From Pyropia yezoensis (Eukaryota > Rhodophyta > Bangiophyceae > Bangiales > Bangiaceae), in assembly GCA_009829735.1 (NCBI GenBank), contig CM020620.1, forward strand, positions 7,022,545 to 7,086,544: a stretch of 64,000 bases of DNA, given 5' to 3'. Shown piece by piece: positions 22,048-31,643 of the stretch. A program made the position numbers and the translations under genes. Under the pieces are notes generated by a model, which searched no databases, was not told the DNA's origin, and saw only the letters and a program-made list of their open reading frames with translations. Position 1 is the first letter of the stretch. Each line of letters opens with the position of its first letter.

Positions 22048-24177
22048 GTGGCTGACGACGTGTCTGCTCTGTGTGATGAGCTCGGCATTACTGCCGAGCA
22101 ATTTGCCCGAGTACAGGCCTTTCTGGCGGAGAAGAGGGTGGACAGCACATACGGGCGGAAGCGCCGTCGGCCTGATTCAACCCTCGAGACGTACTTCACC
22201 ACGCGAGTTACGAAAGACGAGAAGCGTGTCCTTCACGAGCGTCTTTTGGTGCGCTTAGCCGATGCCCGCCTACCATTTTCCATCGTTGAACGCCCGACGT
22301 TCCTGGATTTGATTCGCACGCTGCGATGCGCGGCCGTCGACCAGATGCCCACGAGACGTCGCCTTGCAGGGCCGCTGTTGGCAGCTGCTGCAAGCTCCTC
22401 CCAGACGCGCATGCTGGGCCAGATGAAAGCGCAGCTGAGTGGGGCGCTTCGTGGCACGCTGATGTGCGACGGATACGAGCGGGACGATCGCGTTCACGTG
22501 ATGGGCTCCATCGCCGGCGTCCTGGGCCTTCGGTACGTGCTGGAGGCGAAAGAGGAGGGATCTGCACACCATGGGCTGGCAGCAGCCTCAGCCATAAGCG
22601 GCGTACTGGACCGTCTCAAGTCTGACGGCTTGGCGATTGGGGCCGTATGGACGGATGATGCGGGCCAGTGCGGTCGGGCCAGACGTATCTTGGCGTTGCG
22701 CTACCCCTCTCTCGTGTTTCTTCGGTGCATGGCGCATCAAATGAACCTGTTGATGAAGCATGTCCTGCTGGATACGTCTCTCGGCCCAACTATAAAAGCG
22801 GCGGTGGCAGCAGCGCTCACCATCACGCGATCATCGGCAAAGCTCCTGCCACTCGCCAAGGCATCTACGCAGCGGATCTATGGCTCTACGCTGGCGATAT
22901 TGACGGTCTGTGAGACACGACGGAGCCCATTACAGATGTGTCTGGCCAGCTTGCTACGCGTCCGTGGCGCGCTTCTCTGCTTTGCTACGGAGGTGGGGTC
23001 TGCCGCGCCACTGGCTCTCGCGCCACTCCGTCAGGAAATATTTTGGCGCAAACTGGAGCTTGCCGAGGCCATCGTGCGGCCGCTTGCACACGCGACCTTT
23101 ATTCTTAAACGGGATGACACGTCTCTGGCGGATGCCTTCTTCGTGTACGGTGGTATCTTCCAGCACCTGGAATCCATGAAGCATAGAACCGGCATCAGCG
23201 GTTTTTATCACAACCTCGAGCGTCGATGGATGAGCGAGGAGCAGCCACTTTTCGTGCTCGCGTTTTGCGTTCATCCTCGATACATGAAGATGGCGCGGGC
23301 TCTTCTCGACGTGGATCGTAGGGGAACTCCTGTGGCCCATTTCTCATCGCCGTGCCTGTCCAACGCCGCCGCTGGCTACTATCTCAAGTGGTTTCCCGGA
23401 GATTCGGCGGCTGCCAGTGCTGTTGTACAGCAGCTGTTTGATTTTCTTACGGACGATGCTGTGCGGCGGAACTATCTGCGGCAGGTTTTCGAGGGCCAGA
23501 ATCAGGGGGACCATGGTTGGCCTTGGTTCAAGTTTTGGTCCTTTGTTGAGAAGACTGGGCGATGCATCGAGCTTGCGAGACTGGCCATCACGCTGTTGGC
23601 TTGCAAGCTCCAGACTGCGTCGGTTGAGAGGCTCTTCAAGGAGTGGGGCGCACAGGCAACGGAGAATCGGAACCGCATGGCCCTGTCTACAATGACTGCC
23701 CTCACACGAATCAAGTATGAGCACGAAGATTCGAAGCGGCAAGCCGGGACGGGGCGGTCGAGAACAACCAATCGCGTGATCAACGCCGAGGAGCGGCCAC
23801 GGACCACCGCACAAGCGTCGCCCTTGCCGTTGGGTGGGGCCAGTGTGCCAGCCGATGCCGACGATACGGACGAGGACGAGCCATCTGGTGCTGCTGCCAA
23901 CACGCTTGGTGAGTGGGCCGCCAGTTTGAACCAGGTTGAGGAGGATCCTAGTGAGGATACTGCATCTGATGGCTGTCCGTCGTTCATGTCGTTTGATTTC
24001 AAGGGACCTGAGATGCCCGAGCTGGCGCAGCCGCTTCCTACCGAGGACGTGCGCGGCTACCCTCAAGAGGTTCTCGGTACCCTGAGCAACTTTCGAGCAG
24101 CAAAGTTCAGCCTGCTGCACCTACTGGGTCGAACTGCTGGTGGGGGATACAGTGTGGACCTGAGAGACCATGAGTAG
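22048..24177 (+). CDS. hAT transposase, catalytic and dimerisation region
   Basis: This is a continuous frame of 709 codons with no initiator ATG near its left edge, so it is probably a second exon after the BED segment. Early residues contain a basic linker (GRKRRRPDSTLETYF). The RNase-H-like domain is split in the hAT manner: a first acidic site near DGYERDD, a second in WTDDAGQCGRARR, and RCMAHQMNLLMKHVL. A large helical insertion follows. The C-terminal dimerisation block reads ACKLQTASVERLFKEWG then NRNRM, matching the hAT signature. The last about 130 residues are acidic and unconserved. The long intact frame implies a fairly recent insertion. Confidence 0.85.
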   Translation: MADDVSALCDELGITAEQFARVQAFLAEKRVDSTYGRKRRRPDSTLETYFTTRVTKDEKRVLHERLLVRLADARLPFSIVERPTFLDLIRTLRCAAVDQMPTRRRLAGPLLAAAASSSQTRMLGQMKAQLSGALRGTLMCDGYERDDRVHVMGSIAGVLGLRYVLEAKEEGSAHHGLAAASAISGVLDRLKSDGLAIGAVWTDDAGQCGRARRILALRYPSLVFLRCMAHQMNLLMKHVLLDTSLGPTIKAAVAAALTITRSSAKLLPLAKASTQRIYGSTLAILTVCETRRSPLQMCLASLLRVRGALLCFATEVGSAAPLALAPLRQEIFWRKLELAEAIVRPLAHATFILKRDDTSLADAFFVYGGIFQHLESMKHRTGISGFYHNLERRWMSEEQPLFVLAFCVHPRYMKMARALLDVDRRGTPVAHFSSPCLSNAAAGYYLKWFPGDSAAASAVVQQLFDFLTDDAVRRNYLRQVFEGQNQGDHGWPWFKFWSFVEKTGRCIELARLAITLLACKLQTASVERLFKEWGAQATENRNRMALSTMTALTRIKYEHEDSKRQAGTGRSRTTNRVINAEERPRTTAQASPLPLGGASVPADADDTDEDEPSGAAANTLGEWAASLNQVEEDPSEDTASDGCPSFMSFDFKGPEMPELAQPLPTEDVRGYPQEVLGTLSNFRAAKFSLLHLLGRTAGGGYSVDLRDHE

Positions 24178-24598
24178 ATCAAAAGTTTTCATGTGAAGCG
24201 TCGCGGGTAACCAGGCAGAGCGTTGGGCCTGATGCCATGCGGCTCTCCAGCGGCATGCAAGGCCGCCCGGTGCGGGGCACGGACAAGTTCATCGGATGCG
24301 TTCGCGTTTCCGTGACGATGCTGTCTCGCCCGTCGTCCAGAGCCGTTTGTCCATGGTCCGGTCGAACGGCCAACGCCCCTGTCATCACCCGTCGGCCTGC
24401 CGGATGCTGCGCCGATGGAGCGGCTAGCTCGGAGGGCAACGACAGCTTGTGGCAGTCTCGCGAGCCCCGATGGAGTGGGTGGTTCGGAGGGGCAGAGACA
24501 GGTGAGTGGTAGTCTCGTGACGAATGGGGTGAGGCACTGCAAGTGACAAACTCGTTTTCGGAGTACAATGTAAGTGTTAACAAATACGTCCGTAAGGT

Positions 24599-24682
24599 GG
24601 GTCGTTAAAGTCGTTTAACGACATCGTTAAAGTCGTTAAACGATCGTTAACTCGGTAAGGTATTTCTTAACGATCGTTAAGT
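24599..24682. repeat. Right subterminal GTTAA-motif cluster
   Basis: This is the counterpart of the left cluster, with repeated GTCGTTAAAGTCGTTTAACG-like units and TTAACGATCGTTAA. Matching arrays at both ends support the element's boundaries. Confidence 0.65.
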
Positions 24683-24707
24683 GCCATCCTTACTGACGGG
24701 GGCCTCG

Positions 24708-24778
24708 CCGTCACACCTACAGCTGTACGCACAGCTGTAGGTGTGACGGGGACGCCGCGCCACGTGAGGAAAACTTTG
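24708..24778 (-). repeat. Right terminal inverted repeat of the hAT element
   Basis: This is the reverse complement of the left terminal repeat with a handful of differences. Its inner hairpin (24708-24749) is the better preserved of the two. Confidence 0.8.
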
Positions 24779-25067
24779 CATACCCAATGTCACGCAAGGT
24801 TTGTCTCAAGAGTGGTGTGCCTTCAAAGCTAGTGAAAGTAGGGAGTAGCTTGTCTGCCCCAATAACGAACCACTGCACCTAAACCCACCAAGCCACGTGG
24901 CCCACGTGTACCCCGAAATTGATCCCTCAGGCAACGATCTGTCGCACTTGGTCGCGGTACGCGCTCTACTGGTCACCCGTCTGTGTTCTTCTCCCCCCAC
25001 TGTACCACACATACCCTGCGCCCCGCACCGCCCCCCCTACCCAACAAGGTCGCCTACCCGTGGCGGA

Positions 25068-25232
25068 GCCGGCCATGTAGCTGGGACTTCCTCAGGACCT
25101 GATGCGACGTGGCCGTAGGCGGCTTCTCCCAGCAAGGGGGGGGGCATGCATCGTCGCCAGGGAGGCAGCCTCCCCCTGTGGACCCGTCGGCGCGGTCCTG
25201 TGAGCTTTTTCCTTCTCTCTCTGGTAAAAACC
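25068..25232 (+). repeat. Repeat W, copy 1 (uninterrupted)
   Basis: A 165-bp sequence starting GTGGCGGAGCCGGCC and ending near GGTAAAAACC recurs at 51266-52089 with about 85% identity by eye. There it is split by a 646-bp insertion. This copy preserves the uninserted site (CCCCCTGTGGACCC, 25172-25185). It abuts the Ty3/Gypsy RNase H relic. Its origin is unknown. Confidence 0.75.
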
Positions 25233-25234
25233 CG

Positions 25235-26541
25235 GCTTCCGCTCGACCGAGTTGAGTGTCCGGCTGAAGTATCCTACCGGATGTAGTTCCGGGATGGCGT
25301 TATCGGTACCGATGAGCGTCTCTCCCTGTAACGAGGTACACCTCACCTGGGCATCCCATGCATCGACATCGATGACAAAGGTCCCGCGTCCATGCGGCAA
25401 CGCAAGGACGAGTGGGGACAGCAAGGCCTGCTTCAGTGACTCGAATGCTTCCTCCTCGCTGGGCGAGGGTGGTTAGTATACTTTTGGAAAGGTGCTGCTC
25501 GTCAGAACCGTTGACGGTTTGGCTATACGAGCGAAGTCCTTGACGAATCGTCGGTACACGTTACACATTCCCAGAAAGCTCTTGAGCTGTGTCTGGGTGT
25601 TAGCGTATCGAGCATCCCGGAGGGCCCAGGTATTGGCTTCGAGTACACCCAGCTTGCCTGGGGTGATCTGGTGACCCAGATACTCGACAGTCTGTTGAAA
25701 GAAGGCACACTTTTTGAGTCGCAGGGTGACCCCGGCGTTCCTCAAGAGGGTGAGTACCTCGTCGACATGTTGGACATGGTCAGCCATGTTACGCGAGAAG
25801 ACGATGACATCGTCGAGGTACACAAGGCAGTTACGCCACTTCACTCCCAACAGTATTTTGTCGATGGCCCGCTGGAATGTAGCGGGTGCGTTGGATAGTC
25901 TGAAGGGCATCCTTAGGAACTCGTACACTCCGCTGTGACAGACGAAAGCTGTCTTGGGGATATCCTTCTCGCCCACGGGGATCTGCCAGTACGAGGCATT
26001 GCAGTCCATAGTGGTAAACACTGCGGCCGCTCCCAGGGAGTCGATGCACTCATCCATCCTTGGTAAGGGGTATGAGTCCTTCTTGGTAACCAAGTTTAGG
26101 CGTCGATAATCAATGCAGAACCGTGGGGTTTGATCCTTCTTCGGTACAATGTCGACTGGGGCACCCCATTCCAACATAGAGGGCCCGATCACCTTAGCTT
26201 CACTCATCCTCTTCACTTCCCCGTCAACGATCTCTCGTTGCATAGGTCCCGCTCGGTGCTGTTGCGACCGGGCAGGTCGTGTGCCTGGTACCAGGTCTAT
26301 GCGATGTTGGGTTGCCCCAATGGTACCCAAGGCTCCGCCTGTCCACATGACGTCGTGCTTCGTTAGCATTCTTCATACCCCTTCTGCTACCGAAGAGGGA
26401 AGGTGGTCGAGGTCAGCCTCGGCCAAAGCTTTCAAGGCTTCTTGGTCCTTCGGCGGAGTATCCGCCGGGACTGGTGGTCGAGTCGGCTTCCCAATGTCGG
26501 ATTCCTCCCGCTCGGGGGTCTCTGCGACCGACAGTACTTGA
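25235..26541 (-). mobile_element. Ty3/Gypsy reverse transcriptase-RNase H relic
   Basis: This is a minus-strand pol fragment, read from 26541 down to about 25235. It covers the protease-RT linker, the RT palm and fingers (FCIDYRRLN, CLVYLDDVIVFS, YLGHQITPGKLG) and the start of RNase H (FVIDVDAWDAQV, GYFSRTLNSVERKPGFY). It is a fossil with a few breaks. It lacks gag, protease and integrase on its own strand. At 26541/26542 it meets, head to head, an integrase fragment in the opposite orientation. This is either an inversion inside one element or a junction of two elements. Confidence 0.88.
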
Positions 26542-27874
26542 AGAGGTTCCAGTCGTGGTTCCCGTGTCCATACGGCAGGCCGTCATGGAACGAGAACACG
26601 AGATCCCTACAGCTGGACACCCGGGGGGTTCACGTATGTTCGCAGCAATGCGAAGGTTCTTCTACTGGCCAGCAATGGCCGTCGACGTGGTCGACCACGT
26701 AAGGGGATGCCAGCCCTGTGCACGTAACCGCATGAGTCTACATAGGCAGGCGTCCGCCATGAAACTGTTCCCACCGGATGGGCCCAACGAGCAGGTCGCT
26801 ATCGACATACTCGGGCCACTTCCGGTAACGGAAGAAGGGAACAGGTACATCTTAGTCATGTCAGACCGATTCACTAAGCTGTCACGAGCGGCAGCCATCC
26901 CGAATGATACGGCATATACCATCATGAACGCAGTGGTCGACCACTGGATCAGTGCATACGGAGTCATGAAGCAACTCCTCTCCGGCAACGGAGCAAACCT
27001 TACGTCAGCATTCTGCACTAAGGTCCTGGGCATGTTCGGTATCGAACCCCGTCGGGCATCCGACTACCACCCGCAGTCCAACGGGCAAGTGGAGCGGTTC
27101 AACCGCACCATCGTCAAGATGCTCCAATGCTACGTGGCCGAGCACACGAACACTTGGGACAGGCTTCTGTCCGTACTCACCCTGGCATACAATGCCAGGC
27201 CACATCGGAGCAAAAACATCGCCCCACTGGAGTGGGTCATGCCACTAGGGGTCCGTAACCTGACGCTGCCACCTGGCAGGTGCACTCGGTATGATACACC
27301 GAAGGGCCGACCGGCCGAACGCATTCACCTAGCTTGGTTGGCCAAGCTATCGTGGATGATTCCTAAGCTCAAGGGTGCCCTTGACAGAACATAACTTCGA
27401 TACAAGAAGAACTTCGACGCCCGACTACGGGTGCGCAACGCTACCCTGATGACAGGTGACTGGGTCTACATCAGACACCAGAAGTTCCGAGGGAACAAGC
27501 TTATGCAACCGGTCAAGGGACCGTACCAGATCTTACACAGAGATGATCACTCTGTCATATTGCACTCCGATACGGAGATACAACGCATCAACCTCAACGA
27601 TGTGACACCTGCTCCGAAGCCGGAACAGCCTCAGCCGGTACTGGCTGGGTTGCTACATGAAGCTCTTACAACCCACCGGTCAGATGACCCGGTGGGACCG
27701 GATGGGATTCCATACCAAGTAGAGAGCGTGGTCGGACATACCGACCCGGACCTACCAGGACCCTGGTACGTCAAGGTTATGTGGGTCGGATACGACTCAC
27801 CCACCTGGGAACAGGCGGCGAATATACCCCGCCAACTCCTCATGCCTTACATGAGGCGACGACGCCTACTGTAA

Positions 27875-28324
27875 CAACCCAACCGACACCGAGTTCGGCT
27901 GTTGGGGGGTGAGGCTTATACCTACTGAGTAGGGTGTCACATGGACTCGGCAAGACTTAGGTTCACTAAGTTGGAGCGGACTTAGGCAAACTAAGTAAGC
28001 TACTGACTTTTACAAGTTTACTTGAAGGAGATGACTAACTCCGATAATCTCAAAGTAACCTAAGGCTGACACCAAGGTAAACCTTCAGCCAGGAGGCAAG
28101 TGACGGACCAAGAAGGTTGACCTTCATGAGTATTAACCAACCAGGATGGGTTGGGGGAGGCGGAAAAGAACCGAGGCAAGCCACGACTAAGTCAAACGGG
28201 GTACTCCCCAATGGCAGGCATTGGTATCATGCAAACGCCCCAGCGGGGGATGAGTTCATACTCACTACTACCCGGCCACCATAAGGGTTACCGGGGCCCT
28301 CTCCCTCACAAACAATAGCACTCC
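27875..28324. other. Convergent spacer of element X
   Basis: This is 450 bp of clearly lower GC between the integrase stop (+) and the stop of the antisense frame (-). ACTTAGG and CTAAGT type direct repeats occur at about 27955-28070. It is where the two converging transcripts would end. Confidence 0.5.
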
Positions 28325-30694
28325 TCAGTGGGTAGACCCACTGCCCGAGGGAGGCCACTCACGCGTAAGCGCGTATACCTCCGTGCTCCACCAGTCGGCA
28401 ATCTCACGACGGTCAATCACCCGAGATACTTCGGTGCATAGCTGGACGAGGGTGCTGCGGCCAGCCTCCACGTCCTCCAGAGCTGTCTGGAGGCGGTCAA
28501 GCACACCACCGAAGCAACGCGCTGACCCAACCAGCGCAGCACCTGGGGGGATATCCCCCCAGCTAACAGAGAGACCCTCCCGCATTGCGCGGGCAACAAG
28601 GGCGTCAACGCCCTCATACCAGAGACGGGGACCCCCGTCATGCATGACAGGGGCGGGAAGTGACACTGGCGCAGCCAGAGGAGCCATAGGAGCCGACACG
28701 GCCACCACCGGAGCCGGTGGCGCCTGATATGAGGCCCGGTCGGACCCCACCGAAGGGGCTCCACCGTAACCCCGGCGGGGCTCCGCCCGACGACGGGACA
28801 CCTCTCGCTCCCCACCCGCAGAGCCCCACTCTCGGGGACGACGGCCAACCGCCGCCGGTATCGGGTTACCGAACCACGGGGCAAGGACCTGAAGAGGGTC
28901 ATGGATAACCATGGGAATACCCAGGTCAGCAACAGCCTCGGTGGACGCCCACCCATGGCAATTGGGCTCACCCGGCTGAGTACGCCGGATACGCAACGAG
29001 TGACGAGGCAAGGGGGAAGCCCCAGCCTGCGGGTCCCGGTACGGGGGAAGGGCCAACACCCCGGCCCAGTTCACGGCATCGTGAACAGCCAGCAGGGCCT
29101 CGAACTCCCGGGCCAACCCGGTCTTGGCGGCTATCAGGTCCACGCCCAACTGCGCGATGTGCCGGCGGACACCCGTCGGAAGATGAAACAGGCGCCTCTG
29201 CCGGCGGACGGACAGCATGAAGGAGGAAGCCTGCCCGAGGGTAACCTCAAGGGTGGAGGTACCCTGCAACGGGTGGACCGGCCGGGAGGCCAACACACTC
29301 CCGAAGTATCGGAGACAGGAGCCGGTGTCAAACCGGAAAGCAGGGGCGGGTTCCCACCCCTCCTGCCACAGAGGCGGGCGCACGGGAGTGTATACCGGCG
29401 CACGACCGTTGCCGGTCTGCAACGCACACGTTATATCGGTGCGGAACGCATCCGCCATGACACCATGGTTACGTCGCCAGCTCGACGCCGACTTCAAACC
29501 CGCCATAGGCAGGTAGGGAGCCGTCAACGACAGGTACGGGGATACCCCCGGGTAATAATCGAAGTCGGGATACCGACCGGTATCGCCCACCGTCTCCCCA
29601 AACGCAACCGGCTCCGCCGCCGCCGCAATCCCCCGAGCACTAGCCGGGTAGTCAACCTCCCGCGGCAACGCGGGGGCAATCAGGTCACATACCCCGAAGG
29701 CGGGGTCGAGGTAGACCTCACCCCGTCCCACCCGGGTGCGCCAGAGCTGCGCATGCCGGTCGTCCGGCTGACTCAGGATCCAATGGTGTTCCACCCGCAC
29801 CGCGTTCGGCTGGTTGACCAGCCGCACCAACTCCCGCTCCCAACTCGGGTCCACCCTGACGCGGCGGGAAGTCCCTCCAGAGAGACGCGATGGGTGGAAG
29901 TCCACCCCCATCCGCCCAGCGGACTCCATTGACTCTTGCACAGTCATGCCTCGAACCCGAGCCGCCAAATCGGACATCGACATGGCGGGTTGACCTGCCG
30001 CCACGGCGACGCCGCCACCCAACGGGGCAACCCGGGCAGGACCAGGAAGAATCGGGGGCGCCGGGGGATGCCCCACCGGCAGATGGGCCGGCGCCGAAGG
30101 TGCACGAGGCCGAGGAGGAAGATGAAGGGCGGGTGCCCGCCCGGAGTAGCTCCCGGAGTCCACTGCCATCGGGGTAGATAACTCTTGACCATCATGCGTC
30201 CGCGGCACCGCGGGCAGAGCATCGCCGCCACCCGGGCCCGACGAGGGTACCACGGGGGCAGCACGGGTAGACCCGCTACCCGCCGCAGCGGACACACCAA
30301 CCGGGCGGGCACCCGCGCCGTCTTGACCCGTCGAACCGGCCGGGGTGCCGCCACTACCATCCGCCACGCCGGCGACACCGCCTTGAGGTAGAGCCGCGCC
30401 GGCACCGGCGACAGAAGCCATCCGGGCCGCCGGAGGAGTAGCGGTAGAGGCCACCGCTGCACGCGGTTGTCGGCCACCCGACGGAGCCGTCGTGCCGCTA
30501 CACACGGACGACAACCCGCCCGGCGCGCCTTCCGGGGCCACACGAACGGTCACCCGGTCGTCCTCGTCCTCCGACGAGCTCGCTAAGAAGCATTCGGCGG
30601 CGGTGGCAGAGACGGGAACGTCGTCCACCATCACCTCTTCCTCCTCCTCAAGCAGGAGGTCGTCCTCGCCCCCGGGTACCTGGGGGTCCGACAT
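28325..30694 (-). CDS. Antisense ORF of element X (aORF1), 789 residues, unknown function
   Basis: An uninterrupted frame starts at the ATG at 30694. It lies between integrase and 3' LTR, on the opposite strand to the integrase. The N-terminus is acidic (DDLLLEEEEEVMVDD, SSSEDEDD), followed by about 190 Pro/Ala/Gly/Ser-rich residues. A folded-looking middle includes SWERELVRLVNQPNAVRVEHHW and a block with RYFGSV, then 36 residues, then HLPTGVRRHI. The C-terminus is helical (CFGGVLDRLQTALEDVEAGR). The RYFGSV...HLP block is matched with nearly the same spacing in the antisense frame of element 2. No known domain is recognised. Its long openness beside a damaged integrase suggests it was under selection or is younger than the damage. 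The region 30695-31280 upstream would hold its promoter. Confidence 0.6.
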   Translation of the reverse strand: MSDPQVPGGEDDLLLEEEEEVMVDDVPVSATAAECFLASSSEDEDDRVTVRVAPEGAPGGLSSVCSGTTAPSGGRQPRAAVASTATPPAARMASVAGAGAALPQGGVAGVADGSGGTPAGSTGQDGAGARPVGVSAAAGSGSTRAAPVVPSSGPGGGDALPAVPRTHDGQELSTPMAVDSGSYSGRAPALHLPPRPRAPSAPAHLPVGHPPAPPILPGPARVAPLGGGVAVAAGQPAMSMSDLAARVRGMTVQESMESAGRMGVDFHPSRLSGGTSRRVRVDPSWERELVRLVNQPNAVRVEHHWILSQPDDRHAQLWRTRVGRGEVYLDPAFGVCDLIAPALPREVDYPASARGIAAAAEPVAFGETVGDTGRYPDFDYYPGVSPYLSLTAPYLPMAGLKSASSWRRNHGVMADAFRTDITCALQTGNGRAPVYTPVRPPLWQEGWEPAPAFRFDTGSCLRYFGSVLASRPVHPLQGTSTLEVTLGQASSFMLSVRRQRRLFHLPTGVRRHIAQLGVDLIAAKTGLAREFEALLAVHDAVNWAGVLALPPYRDPQAGASPLPRHSLRIRRTQPGEPNCHGWASTEAVADLGIPMVIHDPLQVLAPWFGNPIPAAVGRRPREWGSAGGEREVSRRRAEPRRGYGGAPSVGSDRASYQAPPAPVVAVSAPMAPLAAPVSLPAPVMHDGGPRLWYEGVDALVARAMREGLSVSWGDIPPGAALVGSARCFGGVLDRLQTALEDVEAGRSTLVQLCTEVSRVIDRREIADWWSTEVYALTREWPPSGSGSTH

Positions 30695-31265
30695 GATGAC
30701 CGGGGTAGCAGGGGCGCCCCGTGCAGAAAAGCCGAGGCCGGCTCGACCCGGTACGAGGAACGCTCGCGCGGACGAGCCAGGGAAGCGCGGGCGCCCGCGC
30801 TTATAACCACACAGTTCAGCACGAGCGATACGGCAGCGCGGGACGACCCGCGCCAACCGAGCTACGAGGGCGCTCCACCCAGGCACCTGGACCGGAGCCA
30901 CGCCCCCCCCACACGGGGTAACCAGGGGGGTCACCCCCAACCGCCCCCACGCAACGCGGGCAACCCCCGCCACCCCTCTCAATCGTCTCACGAGAGGGGC
31001 TCCCCTACCACCAGACACCTGGTGGCGGATCCGCTTGCACCACCCCTCGGAAAGGGGGGTCGTGAACAGAAACCCGCATCGGGAAATTAACGGTCCGGAA
31101 AACGGATCGTGTGTGTACCACACAAAGGGGGGCACCCCCCTCAGACAACCTCGAAAAGGGGTGTCTGTCGCGACAGGGCGCAAAGCCCCACCCGACTGGT
31201 AAACGGTCACGCGACCCACTTACATTCGGTAATCCGAATGCAACTCGACCCGAGGACGGGCCGAA

Positions 31266-31280
31266 TCTAAGGGGGGGATA
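31266..31280 (+). promoter_or_regulatory. Polypurine tract of element X
   Basis: CTAAGGGGGGGATA sits directly before the TG of the LTR. It is the expected primer site for plus-strand synthesis in an LTR element. Confidence 0.7.
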
Positions 31281-31643
31281 TGTAGCAATATGGTTGGCCG
31301 TATTGTGACCCTAATGTTAGGGGGGCTACTTCTAATCCTTGGCTTTCAATTTGAGAGTCCGTACTGGTCACGGTATCTATAAGTTACGTATGACCAGAGG
31401 GACTTGCATCTTGGGGTGGAGGGTAGTTAGTAGTGTCTCCGAGGGTTTATAACGAGGGGGCCGGCGGTGAATCCACCGCCGGCCAAGGCAGAACAACAAA
31501 CCCCTCCCATTTGGGCTCCCATCTTGGTCCCGTGGCTTGCGCTCCAAGGACAGCAACCTTGGCCTCCCGGTGACGTTGGTGCCGATGCCCCTTGGTGAGT
31601 GTTCCCTGAGAGTGGACGTGCGACGGATTCCTATTGTGCTACA
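31281..31643 (+). repeat. 3' LTR of element X (363 bp)
   Basis: It begins TGTAGCA and ends TGCTACA, a 7-bp terminal inverted repeat of the TG...CA kind. It follows a polypurine tract and contains a GGTTTATAACG sequence (about 31444) that could be its TATA element. No second copy is in the window. Confidence 0.75.

Larger units (their letters stand above)
21324..24778 (+). mobile_element. hAT DNA transposon with palindromic terminal inverted repeats
   Basis: This is a 3.45-kb element flanked by inverted repeats of about 70 bp. Read inward, the left starts CAGTGTTTCCCCACGTGGC and the right starts CAAAGTTTTCCTCACGTGGC, continuing with few differences to 21393 and back to 24708. Each repeat contains a 42-bp near-palindrome (21352-21393 and 24708-24749) built on CACACCTACAGCTG. 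Inside both ends are clusters of GTTAA and CGATCGTTAA motifs. The cargo is one hAT transposase. I could not find a matching 8-bp target duplication (left CCAGCTCA, right CATACCCA), so the outer edges may be off by a few bases or the duplication has decayed. Confidence 0.85.
26542..31643 (+). mobile_element. Element X: 3' part of a Ty3/Gypsy chromovirus with antisense frame and 3' LTR
   Basis: In order it contains integrase with C-terminal chromodomain (26542-27874, +), a spacer (27875-28324), a long minus-strand frame (28325-30694), a polypurine tract (31266-31280) and a 3' LTR (31281-31643). The integrase shows the zinc-binding start (REHEIPTAGHPG, CQPCARN), the core (VAIDILGPL, DYHPQSNGQVERFNR) and a chromodomain-like tail (WYVKVMWVGYDSPTWE). 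No 5' LTR, gag or sense-strand RT is present, so it is a truncated fossil with a few breaks in the integrase part. The right end abuts a minus-strand gag fragment. Confidence 0.82.

Noticed and set aside
23344-24120. Minus-strand frame opposite the hAT transposase
   Set aside because: It is a shadow of the transposase coding sequence.
21324-24778. 8-bp target duplication for the hAT element
   Set aside because: Flanks CCAGCTCA and CATACCCA do not match, so none is claimed.
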